Shown piece by piece: positions 35,977 to 45,013 of a DNA stretch of 64,000 nucleotides (the stretch's first letter is position 1; the number at the start of each line of letters is the position of its first letter). Location of the stretch: positions 186,001 through 250,000 of the forward strand of contig CAJTGE010000001.1 in assembly GCA_910575795.1 (NCBI GenBank), read 5' to 3'. A program made the position numbers and the translations under genes. Source of the DNA: Clostridiaceae bacterium (GTDB lineage Bacteria; Bacillota; Clostridia; Lachnospirales; Lachnospiraceae). Under the pieces are notes generated by a model. It saw nothing but the letters and a program-made list of their open reading frames with translations. It did no database searches and was not told the origin of the DNA.

Positions 35977-37571
35977 TATGCCTCCCTCCTTTCTTCTATA
36001 TCTGTAATACCGGACATCATCAGGCCAAATGCCTCATCCGAATCCGTGGGATTTAAGATGCCCGCCACCTTGCCGTCGCAGACAATGGCGATCTTGTCGC
36101 AGATGCTGCGAAGCTCCGCCAGCTCCGAGGAGGTCATGATAATCGTCATGCCCATCTCCTGGTTTAAGCGCTTTAAGAGGTCAAGAACCAGCTTCTTTGC
36201 GCCGATATCAATGCCGCGGGTGGGCTCGGATACGAGAAGCAGATCCGGATTCTGGGTTAAAGCCCTGGCCACGCAGACCTTCTGCTGGTTTCCTCCGGAA
36301 AGGCTGCCTGTGTTCTGCTGCGAGGAGGTGCAGCGGATATCCAGATCCTCGATCATCTTATTGGCATGGTCGCGGATCTCCTTTGCGTCCCGCATCTTGA
36401 TAATCCCGTAATTTTTCAGGAATTTATCCTGGTTCTGCATGGCTGTAAAGCAGATATTCAGCTCAATGGACTCGTCAAGGAGCAGTCCCACCCCTTTCCG
36501 GTCCTCGCTCACAAAGGCCACGCCCTCGCGGATCACCTGGCGGGAATTGTTGAGCGGGAGTTCCTTTCCCTTAAATGTCACCTGGCCCCTGGAAGGATAG
36601 ATCCCCATAATGCCGTTGGCAATACCCAGCTTTCCCTGGCCGGCCAGACCGCCGATGCCCATAATCTCGCCTTTTTTCACCGATAACTCAATACCCTTTA
36701 CCTGCTCGCCCGGCATATTCACATGGAGATCCCGGATATCCAGCACCACCTCGTCCGAAACCCTGCGATCCGCTGCTTCCTCGCGATCCAGCGTCACCGC
36801 GCGGCCGATCATCATGCGCGCGATATCCACTGCGCTCGTCTCTTGAATCGGCTTGGTCGCCACATGGGTTCCGTCGCGCAGAACCGTCACCGTGTCCGCA
36901 ACGGATACAATCTCTTCCAGACGATGACTGATAAATATAATCCCAATACCGCTGTCGGCAAGCCTTCTGATCGCCTTCAAAAGGTTCTGCGCCTCTGCGT
37001 CCGCAAGCACTGCCGTCGGCTCGTCAAATACCAGAATTTTAATACCGGATTTGTCGATCTCGCGGGCAATCTCAATGAACTGCATATGGCCCACCGGAAG
37101 GCCGGCGACCTGGGTATAGCTTTCAATGTCCATATCAAGCGTCTTCAGCGCCTTCTGCGCATCGGCGTTCATCTGTTTATAGTTGAGCCCCTCCAGACGC
37201 TTTCCCAAAACCCGGCTGACTACGTTTTTTGTCGTAATCTCCCGGTTCAGCTTAATATTCTCCGCAATGGAGAACCCGGGAATCAGCATAAATTCCTGAT
37301 GCACCATGCCGATTCCCTCCAGCATGGCGTCATGCGGGGAACGGATGTGGGTTTCTTTTCCCTCAATCTCCACAGAACCCTCAAATCCTCCGGTCTCGTG
37401 GATCGCCGGCATGCCGAACAGGATGTTCATAAGCGTTGACTTGCCCGCGCCGTTTTCTCCGATCAGGGCGTGTACCTCGCCCTTTTTTACTGTCATATTA
37501 ATGTTTTTTAAAACCTGGTTCCCATAAAACGACTTGGAAACATTTTTAAACTCCAGTAGATTGTCGCTCAA
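35976..37571 (-). CDS. Sugar-type ABC transporter ATP-binding protein (two domains)
   Basis: A 531-residue fused ATPase in the MglA/RbsA style. The first domain has Walker A GENGAGKSTLMN (about 38-49) and a degenerate signature (VGHMQFIEIAREIDK); Walker B is ILVFDEPTAVL. The second domain keeps SGGNQQKVCVARAL and LLVSEPTRGIDIGAK, with a modified P-loop (GGLAGQGKLGI). The start codon is TTG with AGGAGG 7 nt upstream; no ATG fits. It sits between the DUF3798 lipoprotein gene and the permeases. Confidence 0.92.
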   Translation of the reverse strand: MSDNLLEFKNVSKSFYGNQVLKNINMTVKKGEVHALIGENGAGKSTLMNILFGMPAIHETGGFEGSVEIEGKETHIRSPHDAMLEGIGMVHQEFMLIPGFSIAENIKLNREITTKNVVSRVLGKRLEGLNYKQMNADAQKALKTLDMDIESYTQVAGLPVGHMQFIEIAREIDKSGIKILVFDEPTAVLADAEAQNLLKAIRRLADSGIGIIFISHRLEEIVSVADTVTVLRDGTHVATKPIQETSAVDIARMMIGRAVTLDREEAADRRVSDEVVLDIRDLHVNMPGEQVKGIELSVKKGEIMGIGGLAGQGKLGIANGIMGIYPSRGQVTFKGKELPLNNSRQVIREGVAFVSEDRKGVGLLLDESIELNICFTAMQNQDKFLKNYGIIKMRDAKEIRDHANKMIEDLDIRCTSSQQNTGSLSGGNQQKVCVARALTQNPDLLLVSEPTRGIDIGAKKLVLDLLKRLNQEMGMTIIMTSSELAELRSICDKIAIVCDGKVAGILNPTDSDEAFGLMMSGITDIEERREA

Positions 37572-37603
37572 GGCCTAACCTCCTAACCTCAGTTATCGCA
37601 ATA

Positions 37604-37625
37604 CGGCACGGGAAGTCCCGTGCCG
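37604..37625 (-). promoter_or_regulatory. Intercistronic hairpin between lipoprotein and ATPase genes
   Basis: CGGCACGGGA pairs with its complement around a 2-nt centre, with no T-run after it. Such hairpins after a binding-protein gene usually protect its mRNA and reduce readthrough, giving more lipoprotein than transporter; that role is inferred. Confidence 0.55.
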
Positions 37626-37698
37626 CCTGCAACACTCTGTAAATCTTGATTTTCAGCTACGGCGCACAGCCCGGCTGGGGGTGCGGCCAGTAACGATT

Positions 37699-38967
37699 TT
37701 ATTCACCGTAGGTCAGATAATCCATCATGATAAGCTGATAGTTATCATAAGAAGTGCCTGCATCGTCCGTATAGGGACTCATATTACAGTCAAGGCCCGC
37801 ATACTCATCCATCTTTGCCTTCAGAACTTCCATATCCAGATCCCCGTTGGTCTTTCCGGCCATCCAGTCAAACGCATACTCTGTGCCGGCAACAGTAATC
37901 ATCATGGAAACCGGAACGGGCCATGTGGAGAAGCGTCCGAGAACGCCAGCCTCTTCAAGAGACTTGGTGGTCTGATCCACGATATCCTGAATGTTCATCT
38001 TCTCAACAGCGGAATCCTCCTCGGATACGAGTCCAAGGGCTGCCGGATAGCCGTGATACGGAGACGGGCAGCAGGGCTGCGGATAGATAGCGCCCTGTTC
38101 CACGGCCGCCTTGATAAGCGGAACCTGCATCGCGCAGTTCGTGGAGAAGAACGCAGTGTCCTTGCCGTACTGAGCTACCATCTTCGGAACATCCTCAAGG
38201 ATGAACTGCTGAGCGCCGGTCGTGCCGGAATCACCGGTTGGGTCCGGAGCGGTTGCATCTACAAATTCAATGTTTAACTCCGCGCATTTCTCTTTGATCA
38301 GCTCACGTCTCGCGGACAGAAGAACCTGAGCCATATGTCTCGGGAACGAGTAATGTACGAACGTCTTAGCGCCCATCTTCACAGCCTGCTCTACCATAGC
38401 CGGTCCCATATCCAGCTCGTTCGGCTGAAGGATGATATCCGCCCTTGCAGCCACGTCCTCCGGATTCTCCTGGGGCGTACCATAGATGATGAGCATATCA
38501 TCGCGGGACTCTAAGAGCTTATCAATCGCGGCGTTGGTGCCCGGAACAGCCTGATTGATGATGATCGCCTTAATTTCCGGATCCGCGGCGAGTTTGCTGA
38601 CCGTTGTGATCATCTGCTCCTGCTCGGTCATGAAGTTATCCGGCCATGTCACATGCACGATGCGGTCGCCGTACTTCTGGGACATCGTCTCAGCAGAACG
38701 GTACTCCTCCTCATTCTGGGATACGGTATTCGTCACAATCGCAACCTTGCCTGTGCCTTCTGCCTGGGCCTCGCCCTCTGCGGGAACCTCTTCCTTGCCC
38801 TGCTCTGCGGGAACCTCTTCCTTGCCCTGCTCTGCGGGAGCTTCTTCCTTACCCTGCTCCGCCGGAGCCTCGCTCTGCGCCGGCGCGGAACTTCCACCGC
38901 CGCCGCAGCCGGCCAGCATGGAAACTGCCATTGCGCCTGTCAGAAGTGCGCTTAATACCTTTTTCAT
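37699..38967 (-). CDS. DUF3798 substrate-binding lipoprotein of an ABC transporter
   Basis: A 422-residue exported lipoprotein. The signal MKKVLSALLTGAMAVSMLAG ends at a lipobox Cys. A linker follows with the repeat AEQGKEE(A/V)P about three times (residues about 35-65). The mature domain starts VAIVTNTVSQNEEEYRSAE and continues with IKAIIINQAVPGTNAAIDKL and LQPNELDMGPAMVEQ, matching DUF3798, a periplasmic-binding-protein-like family of unknown ligand. AGGAGG is present upstream. First gene of the operon, with its promoter at 39058-39086. Confidence 0.88.
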   Translation of the reverse strand: MKKVLSALLTGAMAVSMLAGCGGGGSSAPAQSEAPAEQGKEEAPAEQGKEEVPAEQGKEEVPAEGEAQAEGTGKVAIVTNTVSQNEEEYRSAETMSQKYGDRIVHVTWPDNFMTEQEQMITTVSKLAADPEIKAIIINQAVPGTNAAIDKLLESRDDMLIIYGTPQENPEDVAARADIILQPNELDMGPAMVEQAVKMGAKTFVHYSFPRHMAQVLLSARRELIKEKCAELNIEFVDATAPDPTGDSGTTGAQQFILEDVPKMVAQYGKDTAFFSTNCAMQVPLIKAAVEQGAIYPQPCCPSPYHGYPAALGLVSEEDSAVEKMNIQDIVDQTTKSLEEAGVLGRFSTWPVPVSMMITVAGTEYAFDWMAGKTNGDLDMEVLKAKMDEYAGLDCNMSPYTDDAGTSYDNYQLIMMDYLTYGE

Positions 38968-39057
38968 CTTAGTTCCTCCTCTCTTTTTTACCCCGGACGC
39001 CATAAAAAACATCGCTTTAAAACCCGCGAAATATGCGTATCCGAAATAATGTTTTTT

Positions 39058-39086
39058 ATTATAAACGATTTATCTTCATTGATCAA
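39058..39086 (-). promoter_or_regulatory. Promoter of the DUF3798 transporter operon
   Basis: TTGATC, 17-bp spacer, TATAAT on the minus strand. Confidence 0.7.
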
Positions 39087-39125
39087 TCACTTTTTGCGTT
39101 TTTGTTAATTTTGGGAATTATACGC

Positions 39126-39153
39126 TTGACTTTTATCCGCGATTCTTTACAAT
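39126..39153 (+). promoter_or_regulatory. Promoter of the M24 peptidase gene
   Basis: TTGACT, 16-bp spacer, TACAAT, divergent from the transporter promoter 40 bp away, so one regulator could act on both. Confidence 0.65.
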
Positions 39154-39184
39154 TATATTAAAGCATAAAAAAGGAGGTTTTTTC

Positions 39185-40264
39185 ATGAATCATGCGAGAC
39201 TTGAGACCATTCTGGCAAAGCTTAAGGACAGAAATATAAATCAGATGATTATTTCCGACCCCTACGCGATCCTGTATCTCACCGGACGCTTCATTGATCC
39301 CGGCGAGCGCCTTCTGGCCCTTTATATAAGCGGGGACGGGGCGCACCGGATCTTCATCAATAACCTGTTCACCGTACCCGAGGATCTGGGCGTTGAGAAG
39401 ATCCGCTTTAATGACACGGACGATTACCTCTCCCTGCTCTGCGGCTGCATCAAAAAGGGCGAGCCCCTGGGCATTGACAAAAACTTCCCGGCCCGCTTCC
39501 TGCTCCCGGTGATCGGGCGCTCCGGCGCATCCCGGTTTGAGCTGAGCTCCATCTGCGTGGACGAGGCCCGCGCCGTGAAGGACGAGGATGAAAAGGAAAA
39601 GATGCGCGCTGTATCCGCCATCAACGATCAGGCCATGGCCCGCTTCCGCGGACTGATCAAAGAAGGCGTCACAGAGAAGGAGATTGCCGCCAAAATGCAG
39701 GATATCTACACCTCTTTAGGCGCGGACGGCTACTCCTTCACCCCCCTTGTAGGCTTTGGCCCCAACTGTGCAAAGGGCCACCACGAGCCGGACAATACGG
39801 TGTTAAAGGAAGGCGACACGGTCCTCTTTGACGTCGGCTGCAGGAAGGACGACTACTGTGCGGACATGACGCGCACCTTCTTCTTCAAAAAGGTTCCCTG
39901 TGAAAAGCACCGCGAAATCTACAACCTGGTGCGCAAAGCCAACGAAACCGCGGAAGCCATGTTAAAGCCCGGCGTGCGCTTATGCGATGTGGACCGGGCG
40001 GCCCGCCAGGTGATTGAGGACGCCGGATACGGCCCCAATTTCACCCACCGCTTAGGCCACTTTATCGGCCTGGAGGTGCATGACTTCGGCGATGTCTCCT
40101 CCGCAAACCAGGCGGTCGCAGAGGCCGGAAATATCTTCTCCATTGAGCCCGGCATCTATGTAGACGGCGAAGTCGGCGTGCGGATTGAAGATCTGGTACT
40201 GATCACAGAGGATGGGTGTGAGATCCTGAATTCCTACAGCAAAGAACTCGATATCGTGGAATAG
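39185..40264 (+). CDS. M24 family Xaa-Pro aminopeptidase-like protein
   Basis: A 359-residue 'pita-bread' metallopeptidase. The N-terminal creatinase-like domain (1-130) is followed by the catalytic domain, with metal ligands in VLFDVGCRKDDYCADMTRTF, HRLGHFIGLEVHDFG, FSIEPGIYVDGEVGVRIED. It cleaves the residue before proline in short peptides. AAAGGAGG lies before the ATG. Its divergent placement beside the DUF3798 ABC transporter suggests a shared role in taking up or processing a small peptide-like substrate; this is inference only. Confidence 0.92.
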   Translation: MNHARLETILAKLKDRNINQMIISDPYAILYLTGRFIDPGERLLALYISGDGAHRIFINNLFTVPEDLGVEKIRFNDTDDYLSLLCGCIKKGEPLGIDKNFPARFLLPVIGRSGASRFELSSICVDEARAVKDEDEKEKMRAVSAINDQAMARFRGLIKEGVTEKEIAAKMQDIYTSLGADGYSFTPLVGFGPNCAKGHHEPDNTVLKEGDTVLFDVGCRKDDYCADMTRTFFFKKVPCEKHREIYNLVRKANETAEAMLKPGVRLCDVDRAARQVIEDAGYGPNFTHRLGHFIGLEVHDFGDVSSANQAVAEAGNIFSIEPGIYVDGEVGVRIEDLVLITEDGCEILNSYSKELDIVE

Positions 40265-40273
40265 CAGATGTGT

Positions 40274-40308
40274 CCTGTAACCGTTCAGATAATCTGAACG
40301 GTTACAGG
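40274..40308. terminator. Perfect 16-bp-arm palindrome after the M24 gene
   Basis: CCTGTAACCGTTCAGA and its exact complement around TAA. It is a member of the GTAAC-NGTTCAG palindrome family and sits between convergent genes, so it probably stops or slows both; no long T-run. Confidence 0.6.
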
Positions 40309-40339
40309 TTGTTTACGGCAAACAACTGGATGCGTATCT

Positions 40340-41029
40340 TTAAATATGTCCGTCCTGATTCTCTATCATCGTTTTCAGTTTTCCCAGCGCTTCCCTGATT
40401 CCGCCCACCTCATTGATCAGCCCTTCCTTCACGGCGGCCTCTCCTACCAGAACCGTCCCCAAATCCTTGGTCATCATTTCCGTGTTCAGCATCAGGCCCT
40501 TTAAGCGCTCGTAACCGATATCCGCGTGGCCGGAGACGAAGCTTAAGATCCGGTCCTGGATCATTTCAAAATAGTCGTAGGTTTGTACAGCCCCTATCAC
40601 CAGGCCCGTCATGCGGACCGGGTGGACCATCATGGTCCCTGTGGGCACTATGAAGGAGTAATCCGTCGCCACGGCCAGAGGGACTCCGATGGAATGGCTG
40701 TCGCCGATGACCAGGGAAACCGTGGGCTTACTTAGGGATGCGATCATTTCCGCCAGGGCGAGCCCGCAGCTCACGTCGCCGCCTACGGTATTGATCAGAA
40801 CCAGAACGCCCTCGATAGTTTTGTCATCCTCAATCTCCGCAAGCTTTGGCAGGATATGCTCGTATTTCGTTGTCTTGGTGGAACCGGACAGGTTTTCATG
40901 TCCCTCGATCTCACCGATGATTGACAGCAGATGGATATGGCTTCCTGTCCCCTCCAGCTCAAGCTGCCCGGTTTCCCGGATACGCTCTTCTTTATCGCGC
41001 TCTGCCTTTGTATCCTCATTTCTGGCCAT
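40340..41029 (-). CDS. ClpP-family serine protease (TepA/YmfB-like)
   Basis: A 229-residue ClpP-fold protein. The core has GVLVLINTVGGDVSCGLALA, IGDSHSIGVPLAVAT (nucleophile serine region) and TMMVHPVRM (catalytic His). It differs from true ClpP and fits the SppA/TepA-like group, which in Bacillus helps protein export or degrades signal peptides. The start ATG at 41029 has AGGAGG 5 nt upstream; the longer frame upstream lacks a ribosome site. It lies just after the NlpC/P60 gene and may share its transcript. Confidence 0.88.
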   Translation of the reverse strand: MARNEDTKAERDKEERIRETGQLELEGTGSHIHLLSIIGEIEGHENLSGSTKTTKYEHILPKLAEIEDDKTIEGVLVLINTVGGDVSCGLALAEMIASLSKPTVSLVIGDSHSIGVPLAVATDYSFIVPTGTMMVHPVRMTGLVIGAVQTYDYFEMIQDRILSFVSGHADIGYERLKGLMLNTEMMTKDLGTVLVGEAAVKEGLINEVGGIREALGKLKTMIENQDGHI

Positions 41030-41114
41030 AATAACCTCCTCAAACTCCTGTTTCACTGCGCTGTTACCGTCTTTTTCTATTTTGACGCGTTTGAGGATAA
41101 AATATACATATAAA

Positions 41115-42824
41115 TCAATCTCCCAGCACATTCACGATCTTGGCCGGGGTGCGGTAATTCCAGGTCGATATCTTGATTCCGTCCCTGGCATTGGACGCAT
41201 GGCATACCTGGCCGTTGCCGATGTAGAGCGCCACATGGTTGATCGTGCCGCCGCTGTTCGTATAAAAAATCAGATCGCCGGGCCGCATCTCCGAGGAGCT
41301 GATGGAACGCCCCGCACCGGCCTGGGAGCCGGAATGATGCGGAAGGCTGACGCCGAAGTGCGACATAACAGACATCGTAAAGCCCGAGCAGTCCGCGCCG
41401 TTTGTGAGGCTTGTGCCGCCCCATACGTACGGATTCCCAAGGAACTGGGTCGCATAATTGGCAATCTGCGTTCTCCTGGAGCCCGCCGGCGCGTTGCCCG
41501 GCGTATTGCCCACGCCGCTCCCCTTGTTATTGCCTGCATTCCCCTTATTTCCTGTGGATCCCTTGCTGCCGCTGTTCCCGCCGCCCCCGTTTGAAGCCGC
41601 CGGCTCCGGGATATCCTCGATGGGGGTAAACTGGATCGCCTCATTGAGCGCGTAGCGCACATCCACAAAATCCGTGGCCACATAAGCGCTCGTGGTATCC
41701 AGCTCAATCTCCACCCAACCGTCCGTCTGCTTTAAGACCGCGTACCGCTCGCTGTTGGAGATCTGGGTCCAGATCGGCGAGTCGGTATTCGGCTCTGTCC
41801 TGGCGTTTAAGCGGTCCGTGGACACAATCGCCATCAGCTCCGCCACCTCCAGCGCCTCCGCCTTGGCCGCGTCCCCGGTGAGGATGAATTCAGACTTCAC
41901 ATAACCGGTTACAGGGCCGGATTTAATCTTGTACCACTGGCCGTCCTCCGTCGTCTCCAGAATCTCACCGGCGGACTTGCTGGTCATCTTACCGATGATC
42001 TTGCCCTCCTCATTCGGCTCCTCACGGATATTGAGATAATTATTTACATTGGAAATACCGATCTGATCGTACATATTGAGGACCATGGTCTTCAGATCCA
42101 GCTTTCTCGCCTCGTTTAAGGCATAGCGCACCTCCACAAAATCCGCTGAAATATAACCGTCGCTGATCTGGATCCAGCCCTCCTGCTGTCCTAAAATGCG
42201 GTAGCGCTCATTATACACTACCTGCTCCACCACCTGCGCGTCCGGATTCGGCTCGCTGCGCACATTCAGCTTGTCGGCTGTGATAACCGCCATCTTCTCC
42301 ACCCGCTCAAAGGCTTCCGTCCTGGCCGCCTCGCCGGTCAGAACAAACTCAGAGCTGATATAGCCGGTCAGGCCGCCGGAGCTGACCAGGTACCACCCTT
42401 CTGTCGAGTCGTCCACGATCTCACACGCGCTGCCTCCCAGAAGCTTTCCCAGGATCTTCGCGTCCTTGCTGGCGCTCTCGCGCATGTTCAGATAACCGGA
42501 CACCGTGACCAGGCCCATATTCGCGTAAGAATCCACCACTGCTTTTTTCTCTTCCTCATCCCGAATCCGGGCCAGCTCCTCCTCCGACAAGGTCGGCTCT
42601 GTCTCCGGCTGCGGCGCGCTCTCCGGCTCAGAGGGCGCTTCTGACGCGCTCTCTGTCATCTCTGTCTCCAGGCTGGCCGCGGCCGGACCGGCGAAGGCCC
42701 CTCCCCTCGCCAGCCTTACTGCCACAATACATAACAGCACCCCAATCACGCCCACGCCGGCCATCATGAAATACCGTATCGGGTCCTTTTTCTCCGTCTG
42801 CTTCCTTGAGCGGCTCCGTCCCAT
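41115..42824 (-). CDS. Cell-wall hydrolase: four SH3b domains plus NlpC/P60 (copy 1)
   Basis: A 569-residue exported peptidoglycan endopeptidase. An N-terminal membrane helix (RYFMMAGVGVIGVLLCIVAV) is followed by an acidic stretch and four SH3b repeats, starting around VTVSGYLNMRESAS, TADKLNVRSEPNP, NVNNYLNIREEPNE and STDRLNARTEPNT. A Gly/Asn/Ser/Lys-rich linker (GNKGNAGNNKGSGVGN) leads to the NlpC/P60 domain, with Cys in GADCSGFTMSV, then PGDLIFYTNS and INHVALYIGNG with the catalytic His. It cuts D-Glu-mDAP-type stem peptides. The ATG at 42824 has GGAGG 7 nt upstream. Confidence 0.92.
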   Translation of the reverse strand: MGRSRSRKQTEKKDPIRYFMMAGVGVIGVLLCIVAVRLARGGAFAGPAAASLETEMTESASEAPSEPESAPQPETEPTLSEEELARIRDEEEKKAVVDSYANMGLVTVSGYLNMRESASKDAKILGKLLGGSACEIVDDSTEGWYLVSSGGLTGYISSEFVLTGEAARTEAFERVEKMAVITADKLNVRSEPNPDAQVVEQVVYNERYRILGQQEGWIQISDGYISADFVEVRYALNEARKLDLKTMVLNMYDQIGISNVNNYLNIREEPNEEGKIIGKMTSKSAGEILETTEDGQWYKIKSGPVTGYVKSEFILTGDAAKAEALEVAELMAIVSTDRLNARTEPNTDSPIWTQISNSERYAVLKQTDGWVEIELDTTSAYVATDFVDVRYALNEAIQFTPIEDIPEPAASNGGGGNSGSKGSTGNKGNAGNNKGSGVGNTPGNAPAGSRRTQIANYATQFLGNPYVWGGTSLTNGADCSGFTMSVMSHFGVSLPHHSGSQAGAGRSISSSEMRPGDLIFYTNSGGTINHVALYIGNGQVCHASNARDGIKISTWNYRTPAKIVNVLGD

Positions 42825-42961
42825 CTTCTGTCCTCCAAACTTCTCTTCTGCCACTGCCTGTTCATACGATCCGCACAGCAGGCCGGATCTGACCAGGCTG
42901 TGCGTTTCCTTTTTTAACGCCTCTTTTGTCCCGGGCGTGTCGGAGCAGTCACTCCCGCTCT

Positions 42962-44560
42962 CTAATCGCCCAGCATATTGACAATCCGGTACGGATTGCG
43001 GTAATTCCAGGTCGAAATCTTGATCCCGCTCTTCCTGCTGGCTGCATGCACAATCTGGCCGTTGCCGATATACATCGCCACATGATTGACCACGCCTTTG
43101 CTGTTCGTATAAAAGATGAGATCGCCGGGCCGCATCTGTGAAGACTGGATGCGCTTGCCCTGTCTGGCCTGATCGCGCGACACACGGTTCAGCGTAACTC
43201 CGGCCACATGGCTGTATACATATTTCACAAAACCGGAGCAGTCCGCTCCCGTATGCGGATCATTGCCGCCCCAGACATAGCGGTTGCCCACAAACTGCAG
43301 CGCATAGTTTACCATCTGATTGCGCAGGGACAGCGATTCATCCAGCGGGCTGAACTTAATCGCCTCCGGAAGCGCATAGCGCACATCCACAAAATCCGTG
43401 GACACAAAGGCCGTCGAACTGTCCAGATCAATCTCCACCCAGCCGTCCTGCTGGCTGAGCACGCCGTAGCGCTCATTACTGGAAATCTGTGTCCAGATAT
43501 TCGATTCCGTGGACGGCTCTGTCCTGGCGTTTAAGCGGTCCGTGGACACAATCGCCATCAGCTCCGCCACCTCCAGCGCCTCCGCCCTGGCCGCGTCACC
43601 GGTCAGGATATACTCCGCCTTCACATAGCCGGTCACCGGGCCGGAATGGATCTTATACCACGTGCCGTCCTCGCTTTTTTCCAAAATCTCGCCGGCGGAC
43701 TTACTCGTCATCTTTCCGATGATCTTACCGTCCTCGCTCGGCTCCTCGCGGACATTCAAATAGCTGTCCACACTGGAAATACCGATATTTTCATACAGAT
43801 TCAAAACCATGGAGCGCATATCCAGCTTACGCGCCTCGTTCAGGGCATAGCGGATCTCCACATAATCTTTGGAAATATAACCGGTCTGAATCTTCAGCCA
43901 TCCGTCCGCCGTTTCCTCCTCGACGATATACCGCTCATTCCTCAGAGCCTGTCCCACCACGTCCGCGTCTGTGGACGGCTCGGTACGGATATTCAGCGCG
44001 TCCACGGTCACAACCGCGCGCGGCGCCACGAGCTCCATGGCCCGCGCCCGGGCTTCATCGCCTCTTAAGACGAATTCTGAGCTGATATAGCCGGTCAGGC
44101 CGCCGGATGAAACCTGATACCATCCCTCCACAGAGTCATCCACGATCTCACACGCGCTGTCCCCGAGAAGCTTTCCGATAATATCCGCATTCCTGCTGGC
44201 GCTCTCACGCATATTTAAATATCCGCTGACCTGGATGATTCCAAGGTTCTGATAGGAATCCACCACCGCGGCCTTCGCGGCCTCCTCGAGCTGAGCCGCC
44301 GTCTTCTCAGGGGAAACCGCTGTCTGCGCGCCGTCCGCCCCTGTCTCCTGCGCGCTCTCCTTCTCTGTCTCCTCCGAAGGCTCCGTCACAACGTTCGCCG
44401 TCTCCCGGTTCTTTAAATGAAGCCCGCCAAATACCGCGCTTCCGATCAGCACAGCCGCGCCGGCCGCAATGAGAACATACGCCCGGTAATCGCCCCCGCC
44501 TTTCCTGCGCCTGGACCGGTTCTGTCTGTTTGCCAAATCCTCTTTTTTCTCTTCAAGCAT
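42962..44560 (-). CDS. Cell-wall hydrolase: four SH3b domains plus NlpC/P60 (copy 2)
   Basis: A 532-residue paralogue of the adjacent hydrolase, with the same order: N-terminal helix (YRAYVLIAAGAAVLIGSAVF), acidic spacer, four SH3b domains (VSGYLNMRESAS, VDALNIRTEPST, VDSYLNVREEPSE, STDRLNARTEPSTE), then NlpC/P60 with GADCSGFVKYV and VNHVAMYIGNG. It lacks the Gly/Asn linker of copy 1. The start could be 44575 or 44560; GGAG at 9 nt favours 44560. Lying 137 bp upstream of copy 1 in the same direction, it is a clear tandem duplication. Confidence 0.9.
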   Translation of the reverse strand: MLEEKKEDLANRQNRSRRRKGGGDYRAYVLIAAGAAVLIGSAVFGGLHLKNRETANVVTEPSEETEKESAQETGADGAQTAVSPEKTAAQLEEAAKAAVVDSYQNLGIIQVSGYLNMRESASRNADIIGKLLGDSACEIVDDSVEGWYQVSSGGLTGYISSEFVLRGDEARARAMELVAPRAVVTVDALNIRTEPSTDADVVGQALRNERYIVEEETADGWLKIQTGYISKDYVEIRYALNEARKLDMRSMVLNLYENIGISSVDSYLNVREEPSEDGKIIGKMTSKSAGEILEKSEDGTWYKIHSGPVTGYVKAEYILTGDAARAEALEVAELMAIVSTDRLNARTEPSTESNIWTQISSNERYGVLSQQDGWVEIDLDSSTAFVSTDFVDVRYALPEAIKFSPLDESLSLRNQMVNYALQFVGNRYVWGGNDPHTGADCSGFVKYVYSHVAGVTLNRVSRDQARQGKRIQSSQMRPGDLIFYTNSKGVVNHVAMYIGNGQIVHAASRKSGIKISTWNYRNPYRIVNMLGD

Positions 44561-44699
44561 TCCGGAATTCTCCATTCTTTATAAGCATCACGCAACCGTA
44601 CAGAGGTTGTCTGGACGGTTCATCATCATTGCAGTTTCTGCAAGATCTCCTGCACATTTCATTGATTCTTTCCAGCACTGACAAAATTGTGCAGTTTTC

Positions 44700-44728
44700 A
44701 TTCTATCATAAATAGAGTGAAATGCCAA
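44700..44728 (-). promoter_or_regulatory. Promoter of the SH3b-NlpC/P60 genes
   Basis: TTGGCA, 17-bp spacer, TAGAAT on the minus strand; the leader is about 130 nt. The gap at 44576-45013 otherwise holds the hairpin module and the CheC-operon terminator. Confidence 0.6.
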
Positions 44729-44800
44729 TAAACTTCCAGAGGTTATTTGTGAAATTTCTTTTAACTTTTCCGGCCGCCTTCCTTTGGACGTCCGAGTGCA

Positions 44801-44894
44801 ATCGGGCAGGGAAGAGCCATCTTCCCCTGCCCGCGCGCGGCGCGCGCAGCAAAGCCGCTAATTTCCTTACGCGCCCCTGCGCATAAAAAAAGAA
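44801..44894. repeat. Hairpin module related to the one at 6910-7043
   Basis: CAATCGGGCAGGGAAG with CTTCCCCTGCCCG (44803-44833) is followed by an alternating CG-rich block and CTTACGCG...TGCGCATAAAAA. The same order (CAATCGG, CAGGGGAA hairpin, TTATGCGG, GCGCATAAAAA) is seen at 6954-7053. Confidence 0.55.
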
Positions 44895-44914
44895 CCCTGC
44901 CTCTCAGGATTCTT
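44884..44914 (-). terminator. Terminator of the CheC operon
   Basis: AAGAATCCTG pairs with CAGGGTTCTT (one mismatch) followed by TTTTTT on the minus strand. Confidence 0.75.
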
Positions 44915-45013
44915 TATCCGCCTGTCTGCTCCGGCCCTGCTGCCGGAAAGCCTTTCCGCCTCCCCATTCTTCCCGCGGCGAAAGGCTTTCCTCATCGTTT
45001 GTGGGATCGCTTC

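Noticed and set aside
38755..38880. Short direct repeats resembling a CRISPR or VNTR
   Set aside because: They are in-frame codons for the AEQGKEE linker of the DUF3798 lipoprotein with no spacers.
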